A stretch of DNA of 52,845 nt, taken from assembly GCA_007378985.1 (NCBI GenBank), contig VMHB01000002.1:105428-158272 (forward strand). The letters are read 5' to 3'. The position numbers and the translations under genes are program-made. The DNA is from Parcubacteria group bacterium Greene0714_7. Lineage in GTDB: Bacteria > Patescibacteriota > Minisyncoccia > Phycocordibacterales > Phycocordibacteraceae. Below the pieces are notes generated by a model. It ran no database searches. It was not told the DNA's origin and was given only the letters and a program-made list of their open reading frames with translations. Below are positions 34,346 through 43,172 of this stretch, piece by piece. Position 1 is the stretch's first letter; the number at the start of each line of letters is the position of its first letter.

Positions 34346-35066
34346 TGTGCATTCGACGTATTGCTAACTCTTGCCCAATACTGAAAAGATTTCCTACAAG
34401 AAAGTACAGCGCAATTGCTGAAGAAGCGGCATACGCAACCACACCAATAACAACAGGGAAAACATACTTCATCTGGAGGTTCATACTTCTAGATAGGTCG
34501 TCTTGGAAAGAAGGCTTGTTTCCTGAAGTATTTTTAGGGGGTAGTGCCGGCATCATAAGACGAGCATAAATAAACTGCGTAATCGCCACTATAATAGCGA
34601 GAACGATACTTTTGCCTGCAAGGTCTACAAAGCCAAGAAACAGTAACGACGCTTGGTCAGGTACCTGCACAAATACATAGAGGATACTGGGATCAAATGA
34701 GACCGCTTTGCTTTCGTGCTCCAGTACGAGATACAGCCCAATGATTATTGGGAGTTGAATTAATATAAGAAGAAAACTTGCAAATGGATTGATATTATTT
34801 TCTTTAAAAAGTGCCATTGTGCGACGGGCCAACTCTTCCTTGTTGTCTTTTAATTTTTCCCGGAGCTCCTTCAACTGTGACTCAATGGAACGCATCGAAA
34901 TCTGCGTTTTAATCGCAGACATCGAAAGAGGGAACAAGATGAGGCGCACAAGTATCGTAATAAGAACGATGGCAATTCCTATATCACCTCCTGGTACAAC
35001 ACCAATAATAAAAGCGAGTGCATTGTAAATTGGTTGATAGATTGCTGTGTGGAAAAAAGATGCCAT
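34332..35066 (-). CDS. yidC: YidC/Oxa1 membrane protein insertase
   Basis: 244 aa, the short form typical of Gram-positive-type and CPR bacteria without the large periplasmic domain. Features: membrane helix around IGIAIVLITILVRLILFPL, the basic/helical cytoplasmic hairpin (LREKLKDNKEELARRTMALF) and KENNINPFASFLLILIQLPIIIGLYLVL, then further spans to the C-terminus, including YVFPVVIGVVAYAASSAIALYFLVGNLFSI. The insertase works with or without SecYEG. A heptamer hairpin separates it from rnpA. Confidence 0.95.
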   Translation of the reverse strand: MASFFHTAIYQPIYNALAFIIGVVPGGDIGIAIVLITILVRLILFPLSMSAIKTQISMRSIESQLKELREKLKDNKEELARRTMALFKENNINPFASFLLILIQLPIIIGLYLVLEHESKAVSFDPSILYVFVQVPDQASLLFLGFVDLAGKSIVLAIIVAITQFIYARLMMPALPPKNTSGNKPSFQDDLSRSMNLQMKYVFPVVIGVVAYAASSAIALYFLVGNLFSIGQELAIRRMHNGKK

Positions 35067-35079
35067 TTCATCGCATTGT

Positions 35080-35167
35080 AGCCTAGGAGCCTAAAAGGTT
35101 CTAGGGATTAGCTGCTTCTGATTCTAAATTCAAAGCTAGAACCTAGCACCTAGAAGCTAGTACCTTC
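35080..35167. repeat. Heptamer hairpin between rnpA and yidC
   Basis: Forward words (AGGTTCT AGGGATT AGCTGCT...) and reverse words (AAGCTAG AACCTAG CACCTAG AAGCTAG TACC) around the centre AAATTCA. It fills most of the gap between the two genes. Confidence 0.85.
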
Positions 35168-35476
35168 TTAAGTCTTCAAGGCTTTCTCGAGCTCCTTCTT
35201 CAACTCTTGGAATGAGGCAGTGAGCGCCAATGCATTTGGGTACACAACCACAACATTAGTAAGCGCTCCCGTGCGAATAAGGGGTCTAATGATGCTATAG
35301 ATTCGCCGCCTAAGTTTGTTTCTTTCTGGGGCCGTTTTACAAACCTTTTTTGACACAACAACTGCACCTGATGGATGCCCTTCAAAGCCTTTTATAGAGC
35401 CATATATAAAGCGACCCGTTCGCGCAGGTCGCTTTTGGAATGTCAGTCTTGAGACTCGTTCTTTCTTAGACAGCAT
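35168..35476 (-). CDS. rnpA: Ribonuclease P protein component
   Basis: 102 aa, basic. Binds the RNase P RNA and helps position pre-tRNA 5' leaders. The family helix RNKLRRRIYSIIRPL (the RNR motif region) is visible near residue 53, with RFIYGSIKG and VVVSKKVCKTAPE before it. Position between rpmH and yidC is the canonical order. The 5'-mirrored tRNA-Arg and tRNA-Lys leaders in this window would be its substrates. Confidence 0.94.
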   Translation of the reverse strand: MLSKKERVSRLTFQKRPARTGRFIYGSIKGFEGHPSGAVVVSKKVCKTAPERNKLRRRIYSIIRPLIRTGALTNVVVVYPNALALTASFQELKKELEKALKT

Positions 35477-35485
35477 TGAGATGAT

Positions 35486-35546
35486 AGGTTCTAGCTTCTA
35501 GGTGCTAGGTGCTAGCTTAAATTCAGAAATCTAAGACCCTAAACAG
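35486..35546. repeat. Heptamer array between rpmH and rnpA
   Basis: AGGTTCT AGCTTCT AGGTGCT AGGTGCT AGC (35486-35516), then TTAAATTCAG and a decayed reverse arm (AAATCTAAGACCCTAAAC). Confidence 0.85.
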
Positions 35547-35558
35547 CAGACATCTCTC

Positions 35559-35714
35559 TTACTTTCCTTTCCTCTTGCTCACAACAGTGAGTTTTGCGCG
35601 ACCCTTACGACGACGATTCTTTAAAACCTTCCTACCTGAGGTGGTTGCCGTACGGACTAAGAAACCGTGGGTTGTGGCTCTCTTTCTTTTTTTAGGTTGG
35701 TATGTTCTTTTCAT
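35559..35714 (-). CDS. rpmH: 50S ribosomal protein L34
   Basis: 51 aa, highly basic. The sequence [18 protein letters not shown] is diagnostic, followed by [16 protein letters not shown]. It opens the leftward rpmH-rnpA-yidC-jag operon opposite dnaA. A TATAAC -10 box lies 11 bases before the ATG and overlaps the DnaA box at 35727-35735, so DnaA could affect its transcription (inference). Confidence 0.97.
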   Translation of the reverse strand: MKRTYQPKKRKRATTHGFLVRTATTSGRKVLKNRRRKGRAKLTVVSKRKGK

Positions 35715-35829
35715 ATTCGCTGAATGTTATACACAAGTATCTCACAGTTTATTAACACGAGCGTGCCTTTTCCGCAAGTTTGCTGTTTTCTCCACACAGG
35801 TATAATAACTGAACTTTCAGTAATTTTAC
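35715..35829. promoter_or_regulatory. rpmH-dnaA divergent promoter region with DnaA box
   Basis: The dnaA promoter has TATAAT at 35801-35806, about 23 bases before the dnaA ATG, so dnaA has a short leader. A DnaA box TTATACACA (35727-35735) overlaps the rpmH -10. TTCTCCACA near 35788 is a weaker box-like sequence close to the dnaA -10. Autoregulation by DnaA is a reasonable inference. Confidence 0.6.
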
Positions 35830-37176
35830 ATGGAACTCGACACAAAACAGCTCTGGGAAAATACACTAACGAACATAGAGCTTTCAATATCGCCAGCAAG
35901 TTTCAAAATGTGGTTCGGGGAAACCCACATCGTACGGATAGAAGATGGTGTTGTTTTTGTTGGTGTCCCTAATCAACTAACAAAAGAGTGGGTTTCTGAG
36001 CGGTTTGGTAAGCTTGTTTTAAAAACAATCAGAGGTTTTGTTGATACCTTGCGTGGTGTTGAATATATCGTTTCAAAAGAAAGCTTAAAACGAGTCCCTG
36101 AAAAAGTCATTGTGGAAACTCGACCAGAATCGGAGCTTCCTCTCTCTGACTATTACATAAATCGATCGGACAATTTAAATCCACGCTACACATTCGACAC
36201 CTTTGTCGTAGGACCCTTTAATGAACTAGCCTTTACTGCAGGACAGGTGGTTGTAAAAAACCCAGGAATTGCCTACAACCCACTATTTGTGTATGGCGAA
36301 ACCGGGAGAGGAAAGACACACCTCACTCAAGCTGTTGGGAATCAAATTAAAAAGGCTTATCCCTCAAAGAAAGTTTTCTATTTAACTGCGGAGCGATTCG
36401 GGTTTGAGTTTATGAATGCCATAAACAACCGAAGTATCCCTTCATTTAAAGACAAATACCGCTCGTACGATGTTCTCATTATTGATGACATACAATTCTT
36501 CTCCAAAAAAGGAACCATTCAGGAAGAATTCTTTCACCTATTCAACACACTCCATGATGCCAATAAACAAATTGTCTGCTCGTCTGACAAGCACCCAAAC
36601 TTGATCCCTGACATTACTGAGCGCTTAAAGTCTCGCTTTATTGCAGGTATGGCTGTTGCAATAAATGAGCCTGATCATGAATCGCGTATGGCAATCATTA
36701 AAACAAAAGCGGAATCAATGAATCTCACGCTTTCTGATTTAACTATCGAGAATCTCTCCATAGCTGTCCCAGGGAACATTCGTGAAATAGAAGGGATGCT
36801 TAATACTATTTTGTGTCAAATACAGCTCAAAGGAACACTTTCTGAAGATCAAATTAAGGACTTAATAAAAACAACCGCGAGACCAAAGAGAGCGGTTTCA
36901 GTTAAGCATGTTATTTCAAGGATTGCTGAATTCTACAATATTGATGAAGCGAGCATGTATGCAAAAACAAGGCGTCGTGAGGTAGTTCGTCCGCGTCAAA
37001 TTATGATGTATATCCTTAGGGAGGATTTTCACCTGTCGTACCCAGCAATTGGAACAGTTTTTGGTGGCCGTGATCACACTACAGTTATTCATGCCTGTGA
37101 AAAGGTTCGTGGGGGAATAACAACTGACACTGATCTAAAGACACAAATTGAGGAGATTAGGGGTATGTTGAAATGA
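35830..37176 (+). CDS. dnaA: Chromosomal replication initiator DnaA
   Basis: 448 aa, four-domain plan: N-terminal interaction domain (about 1-80), short linker, AAA+ domain with Walker A GETGRGKTHL (156-165), Walker B DVLIIDDIQFF, and C-terminal helix-turn-helix (RPRQIMMYILRE...YPAIGTVFGGRDHTTVIHA) that reads DnaA boxes. Opens the origin and recruits the helicase. Its direct neighbours dnaN and the rpmH operon are in the canonical origin order. Confidence 0.98.
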   Translation: MELDTKQLWENTLTNIELSISPASFKMWFGETHIVRIEDGVVFVGVPNQLTKEWVSERFGKLVLKTIRGFVDTLRGVEYIVSKESLKRVPEKVIVETRPESELPLSDYYINRSDNLNPRYTFDTFVVGPFNELAFTAGQVVVKNPGIAYNPLFVYGETGRGKTHLTQAVGNQIKKAYPSKKVFYLTAERFGFEFMNAINNRSIPSFKDKYRSYDVLIIDDIQFFSKKGTIQEEFFHLFNTLHDANKQIVCSSDKHPNLIPDITERLKSRFIAGMAVAINEPDHESRMAIIKTKAESMNLTLSDLTIENLSIAVPGNIREIEGMLNTILCQIQLKGTLSEDQIKDLIKTTARPKRAVSVKHVISRIAEFYNIDEASMYAKTRRREVVRPRQIMMYILREDFHLSYPAIGTVFGGRDHTTVIHACEKVRGGITTDTDLKTQIEEIRGMLK

Positions 37177-37408
37177 TGTTGAAAATAGTATGAATAACTT
37201 GTTGGGATTACTAGTGGATAATGTGTTGAAAACAATTACACCAAAACAGCTAGTAATCAAAACAGTCAATATTCACAATACAAAACAAACTTTTAAACAG
37301 TTTCTTCTAAAAAAAATCCGTAAATATAGCTTAAATAAAAGACTTTCAAGCTACCCACATAGTCCACAGTGTATTAGAATGAGTGGATCCTCTTAATTAA
37401 AATAAAAT
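37177..37408. other. AT-rich dnaA-dnaN intergenic region, candidate oriC
   Basis: About 232 AT-rich bases with imperfect DnaA boxes: AGTGGATAA near 37214 (8 of 9 on the reverse strand), ATATTCACA near 37269 (8 of 9), and TAGTCCACA near 37362. In many bacteria oriC lies in this gap or just before dnaA. The lack of perfect boxes, contrasted with two good ones beside parS at 570-599, leaves the site undecided. The open frame across this region has no protein-like features. Confidence 0.45.
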
Positions 37409-38509
37409 ATGAAAATTGAAATTTTAAGAGAGAATTTAGAGAAGGCTGTTGCTATAGCATCTAAGGTTAGTAATAAGAATCTTTCACTACCTGTTTTTGG
37501 TTGTGTGGTAATTGTCGTTGAGGGTGATAGGGCGGTACTTCGTGCAACAAACCTCGATCTAAGTGTGGAGGTTATTCTTAAAGCAAAGATAATTCAAGAT
37601 GGAATTATTGCTATTCCTGCGCACATACTTGCACAAACAACCTCAGCACTCACTAATCAGAAATTGTTGTTAAAAACATCAGGAAATAATCTTATTATTG
37701 ATGGTGAAAGGGGTACTACTTCTATATCACTTATTGACCCATCTGAATTTCCAACACTATCGTATGTTAAGGATGGGGTTGGAAGTTCCGCAACTTTACC
37801 TGTTAGGGAATTTATAACAGCATTGAAGTCGGTTTCATTTGCAGCTTCAACCTCCAGTGTAAAACCAGAACTTTCAAGTATTTCCCTTACTTTAGAAAAA
37901 GGGGAGCTTGTTGCTGTGGCTACAGATTCATTTCGTCTTGCTGAAATAAAAATACCCATAAAAACAAAAAACTCATTCAATTCTGTATTAATACCAGCTC
38001 GAAATGTTCCAGATATATTGAGGGCGATTGAGTCAGGTGTGGATGTTGAGGTTCGCGTTGGAGATAATCAGTGTTCATTTATATCTGACTTTGGGCACAT
38101 TACCTCTCGAACAATAGATGGGTCCTTCCCAGACTATCAAGCAATTATTCCGCGTGACTATGTTGCTTCGGCGACATGTTTAAAAGAGGATGCATCACGC
38201 GCTTTTCGAAAAATTTCAATTTTTACTGATTCTTTTAATCAGGTACATATTTCACTAAAGACTTCTGAAAAGACGTTCACTGTCCGTGCGGTGAATGCTT
38301 CGGTGGGAGAAACAGTTGATCATATTCCAGCAGTTCTTGAGGGTGAGGATATTGATATTAATTTCAATGCAAAATATATTGTCGACGCCCTTTCTATAGT
38401 GGCTGGTGATAGTGTTACTTTCTCTGTAGCGGGCGCTGGAAAGCCGATGGTTATGAATGATGTCCCAAGTAAAGGCTTCACATACTTAGTGATGCCAATG
38501 AACCGTTAA
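37409..38509 (+). CDS. dnaN: DNA polymerase III beta sliding clamp
   Basis: 366 aa. Ring-shaped processivity clamp made of three repeated domains. Family phrases: LPVFGCVVI-type start of domain 1, TDSFRLAEIKIPI in domain 2, FPDYQAIIPRDY at the domain boundary, and the C-terminal YLVMPMNR with the M-P-M-x-x hallmark. Length is standard. A heptamer hairpin follows the stop. Confidence 0.97.
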   Translation: MKIEILRENLEKAVAIASKVSNKNLSLPVFGCVVIVVEGDRAVLRATNLDLSVEVILKAKIIQDGIIAIPAHILAQTTSALTNQKLLLKTSGNNLIIDGERGTTSISLIDPSEFPTLSYVKDGVGSSATLPVREFITALKSVSFAASTSSVKPELSSISLTLEKGELVAVATDSFRLAEIKIPIKTKNSFNSVLIPARNVPDILRAIESGVDVEVRVGDNQCSFISDFGHITSRTIDGSFPDYQAIIPRDYVASATCLKEDASRAFRKISIFTDSFNQVHISLKTSEKTFTVRAVNASVGETVDHIPAVLEGEDIDINFNAKYIVDALSIVAGDSVTFSVAGAGKPMVMNDVPSKGFTYLVMPMNR

Positions 38510-38519
38510 ATTAGCTTAT

Positions 38520-38576
38520 AGGTTCTAGGGACTAGGTTTTAGCTTTTAAACCTAGCACCTAGCACCTAGCACCTCC
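38520..38576. repeat. Heptamer hairpin after dnaN
   Basis: Forward words AGGTTCT AGGGACT AGGTTTT AGCTTTT followed directly by the reverse arm AAACCTAGC ACCTAGC ACCTAGC ACCTCC. A compact hairpin example, ending 3 bases before the next ATG. Confidence 0.9.
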
Positions 38577-38578
38577 CT

Positions 38579-38842
38579 ATGAAACTCGTAAGTGATTTTT
38601 TAGCTCGTTTCCAAAACTTAACACCACCAGATGATGCTGTGCGTCGCGCTATTGCATCAGCTGTTTTTTTTGTTGCGAAAGTTCCTGTAAAAAAAGAAGA
38701 TGTGTCTATATCAAATTCCGTGGCATTTATTCGCTGTTCTTCAGTCGCAAAGAGCGCTATTCAGGTTGCTCGTGGCGCTATTCTGAGTGAGCTCTTTCAA
38801 GAGATGCCGAAAGCACGAAATACTGTGAGGGATATCCGTTGA
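38579..38842 (+). CDS. Small DUF721/DciA-like protein (tentative)
   Basis: 87 aa in the position where recF or dciA often lies. The second half (VSISNSVAFIRCSSVAKSAIQVARGAILSEL...VRDIR) has the strand-strand-helix pattern of the DUF721/DciA core, where a helicase-loading factor assists DnaB. No recF is seen. Similarity is faint and the protein is short, so this is a suggestion only. It is bracketed by heptamer hairpins on both sides. Confidence 0.4.
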   Translation: MKLVSDFLARFQNLTPPDDAVRRAIASAVFFVAKVPVKKEDVSISNSVAFIRCSSVAKSAIQVARGAILSELFQEMPKARNTVRDIR

Positions 38843-38844
38843 GT

Positions 38845-38923
38845 AGGTTTCAGGTGTCAGCTTCTAGGTTCCAGCTTTAATTTCAGAAAAGCTGACAGCT
38901 GAAACCTGAAAGCCATAAGCTTT
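38845..38923. repeat. Heptamer hairpin between DciA-like gene and pbp1A
   Basis: Forward words AGGTTTC AGGTGTC AGCTTCT AGGTTCC AGCTTTA, centre ATTTCAGA, reverse arm AAGCTGA CAGCTGA AACCTGA AAGCCAT AAGCTTT. It separates convergent genes and may double as a terminator. Confidence 0.9.
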
Positions 38924-38930
38924 CTTGTGG

Positions 38931-41042
38931 TTATTGACTGAACGGTGCCCCGTCCACAAAGCCGTGTTGGCTTGCCCATGTTCTGACACCCCACTCCCAC
39001 CTAGCAAATTGTGGATCGTTGTTGGGGTTACTAGGGCGAGCTCCTCGTGGATCATTTTTATCAAGCCAGTAGAGAATTGAGTGTACAGAAACGGTGCCGT
39101 CGCTTCCTTGCCATACACCACGAAGCACTGGTTTATCGGACGCACTTTCTAGGGGGGTTGCTTCAGGGAAGGGGGTATTAGGGAATTTTGTGAGAGCGTA
39201 TTGCATAAATTCATGCCAGAGAGGAGCCACAATGAATCCTGCTATTTTTTTTGCCATGGGGCTGTTGTCGTTATTGCCTGTCCATGCGCCTACAGATATA
39301 TCAGGGGTGTAGCCTAAAATCCAAGCGTCACGGTAGTCGTTTGTCGTTCCTGTTTTTACTGCAACATGACGCCCTGGGAAGTTTAGTGCAGAAGTTGCTC
39401 CGAACTCAGGGGTGCGCGCCACATTATCAGAGAGGATATCGGAGATGGAGAGTGCAATGTTGTCGTCGAGCACTCTTTCAGGTGTTAGTGGATATGATTT
39501 TATCTCGTTCCCATTCTTGTCTTCAATACGAAGTATTGCTCGGTATGGGTTTCGTACACCTTCGTTTGCAAAAACACCATATGCGCTAGTCATGTCGAGT
39601 GGAGTGACTTCGCCACCACCAAGCACCAAAGTTAGTCCGTAGCGATCTGATCCAGCGAGTGTGGTGATGCCAAGTGACCGTGCAAGCGAAAGTGCATTGT
39701 TAATTCCAACGAGGTAGAGCACTTTCACTGCGGGTATGTTTCTTGATTGTGCAAGTGCATCCCGCAGTGTCATTGGCCCATTAAATTTATTATCGTAGTT
39801 TCCTGGTGCATAGCAGGGAGGTGTATCGCTCAAGCTTGCTGGGGGACACTCAGTTGAAAACTGTGTGGGCACATCAAAGAGCACCGTATTTGATGTGTAC
39901 CCCTTAATGAAAGCGGCCGCGTACACAAATGGTTTGAATGAAGAGCCTGGTTGGCGCTTCGCTAGGGCTATGTTGTAGGCACCGTTTATTTCTGGATCAA
40001 AATAGTCCCGTGAGCCAGCCATTACAAGAATGTCTCCTGTTTTTGGTGCAATAGCGACAATGCTCGCATTCTCAGCGTTAAAATTTTTCTTATTTTCAAG
40101 AGCGTTTTTCTTTACAATCTCCTCTGCTTTGGCTTCAAGGTCGGCGTCAAGTGTAGTAATGATGCGCCAACCTGATTGCTCCAACGCACTTGTACCAAAC
40201 TCTTGCTCCAAGAGCCCGCGAACATAGAAGACGAAGTGTGGTGCACGAATACCAGCAGTTGCTTGAGGAGCAAAAGCCACAACCTCAGATTTTGCTAGCG
40301 TGTATTCTTGTTCGGATATAAATTTCAAGTCTTTCATTCGCGAGAGCACGAGGTTTTTTCGGTCATCTAAAGCATCTCGATGATTGCCGTATGGTGAAAA
40401 GTAAGTAGGAGCTTGAGGGAGTGCCGCTAAATACGCAGCTTCAGCGAGAGTTACATCTTTTGCGTGTTTAGTGAAGTATTGTGCGCTTGCTTCTTCTACG
40501 CCATAAATAAGTCCACCGTAAGGATTCCCATTGAGGTAGAGCTCAAGAATTTGTTCTTTGGTTAGCACGCGCTCAAGCTTTATTGCAAGAATCCACTCCT
40601 TTACCTTCCGCGCAATAGTTTTGTCGGCAGTAAGAATGGAGTTCTTAACTACCTGCTGTGTAATTGTTGAACCGCCCTGCTCAAAACCTAGAGAAAGAAC
40701 ATTAACAATCGTTGCCCGAAGAAATGCTAACGGGCGTACGCCGGCGTGATGGTAGAACTCTGTGTCTTCTATTGCAACGGTTGCTTGTTTTATGTATGGA
40801 GAAATCTCACTCTCTGGAATGACGGTACGCATCATATTTTGGCTCAAATCATCGAGCAAAACAGTGCCTGTGCGGTCGTAGATTTTTGTTGATTGTTCAA
40901 TTTTCCTAGTCTCCAAAGACTTGATATCAGGGATTTTTAATGACACTGCCCAAATGAGTAAAGCCCCTATACTAAATAGTGCAATCGCACTAATAATGAG
41001 GAAAAAAGATTTCTTATTTTTAATCAAGCGCCGTCTTCGCAT
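38931..41042 (-). CDS. mrcA: Class A penicillin-binding protein (PBP1A)
   Basis: 703 aa bifunctional cell-wall synthase. N-terminal membrane anchor (SFFLIISAIALFSIGALLIWAV), GT51 glycosyltransferase motifs EDTEFYHHAGV, GGSTITQQVVKN and KEQILELYLN, then a transpeptidase with the active Ser in GSSFKPFVYAAA, the SRN motif and KTGTTNDYRDAW. Shows the cell makes its own peptidoglycan, consistent with the M23 hydrolase. TACGAT (41050-41055) ends 7 bases before the ATG, a leaderless start. Confidence 0.96.
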   Translation of the reverse strand: MRRRRLIKNKKSFFLIISAIALFSIGALLIWAVSLKIPDIKSLETRKIEQSTKIYDRTGTVLLDDLSQNMMRTVIPESEISPYIKQATVAIEDTEFYHHAGVRPLAFLRATIVNVLSLGFEQGGSTITQQVVKNSILTADKTIARKVKEWILAIKLERVLTKEQILELYLNGNPYGGLIYGVEEASAQYFTKHAKDVTLAEAAYLAALPQAPTYFSPYGNHRDALDDRKNLVLSRMKDLKFISEQEYTLAKSEVVAFAPQATAGIRAPHFVFYVRGLLEQEFGTSALEQSGWRIITTLDADLEAKAEEIVKKNALENKKNFNAENASIVAIAPKTGDILVMAGSRDYFDPEINGAYNIALAKRQPGSSFKPFVYAAAFIKGYTSNTVLFDVPTQFSTECPPASLSDTPPCYAPGNYDNKFNGPMTLRDALAQSRNIPAVKVLYLVGINNALSLARSLGITTLAGSDRYGLTLVLGGGEVTPLDMTSAYGVFANEGVRNPYRAILRIEDKNGNEIKSYPLTPERVLDDNIALSISDILSDNVARTPEFGATSALNFPGRHVAVKTGTTNDYRDAWILGYTPDISVGAWTGNNDNSPMAKKIAGFIVAPLWHEFMQYALTKFPNTPFPEATPLESASDKPVLRGVWQGSDGTVSVHSILYWLDKNDPRGARPSNPNNDPQFARWEWGVRTWASQHGFVDGAPFSQ

Positions 41043-41169
41043 GCTCTAAATCGTAGCAAGGGAACGGTCTACTTGCTAGGTGTTTCTCTATATGGGCGTA
41101 TGGCCAGAGAGATGGGCAGATACGTTAATGGCGGTAGACCCTGATACCGAGCGTGGTAGAGTTTATTGT

Positions 41170-42378
41170 ATGTTTTTTAAAACCAAAGCCTCAGTTAGCG
41201 CTGATCCTGAAAAGATAGAAACTCTCTTGACGAGAAGTGTTGTTGAAATAATTCCTTCAGACGAATCACTCCGAAAGCTTCTATTGTCAGGAGAACGACT
41301 GCGTATCAAGCTTGGGATAGATCCTACAAGTCCAAACATTCACATTGGACGCGCGGTGGCACTTCTTAAACTTCGAGACTTTCAAAATTTAGGGCACACA
41401 GTGGTTTTTATTATTGGAGATGCAACGGGTGTAATCGGTGATACTTCAGATAAAGAAAGTGAACGCCCAATGCTCAGTCGAGCTGATGTTGAAAAAAATC
41501 TAACAGAATATGTTTCTCAAGCCAAAAAAATTCTTGACCCAAATCTTTTGGAAGTACGGAGAAATTCTGAGTGGCTTTTGAAGTTGGACTACTCTGCTAT
41601 TGGTGATCAAGCCGATGCGTTTTCTGTAGCCGATTTCATATCCCGAGACAATATTAAGCGCCGTTTAGATGGAGGCAAAAGGGTTTCCCTACGAGAAGTG
41701 CTTTACCCTTTAATGCAGGGGTATGACAGTGTTGCCATAAAGGCAGATGTAGAGCTTGGCGGAACAGACCAGAGGTTTAATTTGCTTGCAGGCAGGGTAC
41801 TTCAAGGGAAGGCAGGTCAACCTCCGCAACACATTGTGATGAGCGAGCTCATTTTAGGTACTGATGGAAGAAAGATGAGTTCAAGTTGGGGAAACACTAT
41901 TAATCTTAATGATGCGCCCCAAGATATGTTTGGGAAAGTAATGAGTATTCCTGATTCGCTCATCGAAACATATTTCGTTCACTGCACACGAGTATCGTTA
42001 AATGTAGTGAAGAATATTCTCACAAAAAGCCCTCGAGATTCAAAGTTTGATCTAGCGTTAGAAATTGTTCGTATGTACCACGGTGATATCGAAAGTAAAA
42101 AAGCAGGGGAGCGATTCGTTTCCGTTTTTTCAAAAGGTGAGATTTCTGAAGAGGATGCTACCCCAGCATTATTCAGTGAAGGACAAACATATGCCGATGC
42201 ATTGGTGCATGCAGGCCTTGTTGCTTCTAGAACAGAGCTACGCCGATTGGTTTCTGCTGGGGCAGTAACTTCAGTTGCGACAGGGAAAGTGATTGCTGAT
42301 ATGAATAACGAACCTGTTGAGGGTGAAATTTTACGAATTGGTAAACGTAGAATTGCAAAAATGATAAAAAGTAAGTAA
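41170..42378 (+). CDS. tyrS: Tyrosyl-tRNA synthetase
   Basis: About 402 aa class I aminoacyl-tRNA synthetase. HIGR-type HIGH motif (NIHIGRAVAL) near residue 55, KMSSS motif (GRKMSSSWGN) near residue 235, and a C-terminal S4 RNA-binding domain (SRTELRRLVSAGAV). The frame opens at 41080, but ATG 41170 (MFFKTKASV) fits better: a TAGAGT box lies 8 bases upstream and the earlier 30 residues look non-native. The GxD/LD sequence around KLGIDPT and QGYDSV supports Tyr specificity. It converges with the acidic small gene through a shared terminator. Confidence 0.94.
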   Translation: MFFKTKASVSADPEKIETLLTRSVVEIIPSDESLRKLLLSGERLRIKLGIDPTSPNIHIGRAVALLKLRDFQNLGHTVVFIIGDATGVIGDTSDKESERPMLSRADVEKNLTEYVSQAKKILDPNLLEVRRNSEWLLKLDYSAIGDQADAFSVADFISRDNIKRRLDGGKRVSLREVLYPLMQGYDSVAIKADVELGGTDQRFNLLAGRVLQGKAGQPPQHIVMSELILGTDGRKMSSSWGNTINLNDAPQDMFGKVMSIPDSLIETYFVHCTRVSLNVVKNILTKSPRDSKFDLALEIVRMYHGDIESKKAGERFVSVFSKGEISEEDATPALFSEGQTYADALVHAGLVASRTELRRLVSAGAVTSVATGKVIADMNNEPVEGEILRIGKRRIAKMIKSK

Positions 42379-42416
42379 TAAAAAACCTCGCAAGCGCGAG
42401 GTTTTTTATTACTTAC
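42371..42416. terminator. Bidirectional terminator between tyrS and acidic gene
   Basis: A 21-bp perfect stem (GTAAGTAATAAAAAACCTCGC and its complement) with loop AAGC; T-runs on both strands. The stop codons of both convergent genes lie inside the stem. Confidence 0.92.
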
Positions 42417-42556
42417 ATCATGTCATCGTCATCGCTAAATGGATCGGCGTCTTCCTCCTCATCAGGAATCTCTTCCTCATCTACAGGAGGAATCACCGGC
42501 GCATCCGCATCTTCCTCGTCCTCAAATCCTTTGTGTCTTTTTGAATCGTTACTCAT
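42413..42556 (-). CDS. Small acidic protein (47 aa)
   Basis: Starts MSNDSKRHKGF, then is almost entirely Glu/Asp/Pro (DEEDADAP, DEEEIPDEEEDADPFSDDDD). The frame extends to 42664, but ATG 42556 gives a compact protein and has a CTATAT box 5 bases upstream. Such tails resemble acidic nucleoid or RNA-polymerase-delta-like tails, but there is no fold to assign. Last gene of the leftward ruvB-mazG-ruvC direction. Confidence 0.55.
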   Translation of the reverse strand: MSNDSKRHKGFEDEEDADAPVIPPVDEEEIPDEEEDADPFSDDDDMM

Positions 42557-42650
42557 GTTGGATATAGTTTCTAACGCCTTATTTGTATCAAAATGCCACC
42601 CATTGGCAAGTGACACACTAAAGTGATGTGGATAACAAGCCTTTAATGCT

Positions 42651-43136
42651 CTATATCTTCTCACGCGCTTGTCTGAATTTTGAGCTTGATTGATGGGCTA
42701 TTGCAAGCGCTATAGCGTCATACTCATCATCGTGCCGCTTCATGTTTTCCATAGGGACGAGCATAGTAACCATTCTGATGACACTTTTCTTGTCCGCATT
42801 TCCAGAACCAGTAACTGCAATTTTTACTTCTTGCGGAGAGTATTCGAAAACAGTAAGTCCGGCCTCAACTCCTGCGAGAGCTATAACTCCTCGTGCCTCT
42901 GCCACATGGATCGCTGTTTTTTGATTTTTTGTAAAAAAAAGCGTTTCTATTGCGAGTGCTTCTGGTTTGTATTTTTTTATTACTTTTCCGAGATGTTGGA
43001 ATACCGCACCAAGGCGAATGGGGACAGCTCCTTTAGGGGGAATGAAACATTCAGAGAAGATAAGCAAAGTGCCTTCCATTATTGCGATACCTACTCGATC
43101 GTACCCAGGGTCAACAGCGATAACGGTAGGCTTCAT
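42651..43136 (-). CDS. ruvC: Holliday junction resolvase RuvC
   Basis: About 161 aa. Cuts Holliday junctions with RuvAB. Catalytic acids are in place: VIAVDPGYDRVG (first Asp), AIETLFF (Glu), and DDEYDAIALAIAH near the C-terminus. ATG 43136 (MKPTVIAVDPG) is the family start; the ten codons upstream carry a heptamer-like remnant (GGTTCCAGCTTTTAG on the plus strand). RuvA is not in the window. Confidence 0.94.
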   Translation of the reverse strand: MKPTVIAVDPGYDRVGIAIMEGTLLIFSECFIPPKGAVPIRLGAVFQHLGKVIKKYKPEALAIETLFFTKNQKTAIHVAEARGVIALAGVEAGLTVFEYSPQEVKIAVTGSGNADKKSVIRMVTMLVPMENMKRHDDEYDAIALAIAHQSSSKFRQAREKI

Positions 43137-43172
43137 TTTTCCGGTTCCAGCTTTTAGAGAGGGCATTTTTTG

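Noticed and set aside
37190-37396. 68-codon open frame between dnaA and dnaN
   Set aside because: AT-rich origin-type DNA, no protein-like pattern, and several DnaA-box-like sequences; better explained as non-coding.
42371-42416. 42-base palindrome considered as an unusual operator
   Set aside because: T-runs on both strands and stop codons of two convergent genes inside the stem make it an ordinary bidirectional terminator.
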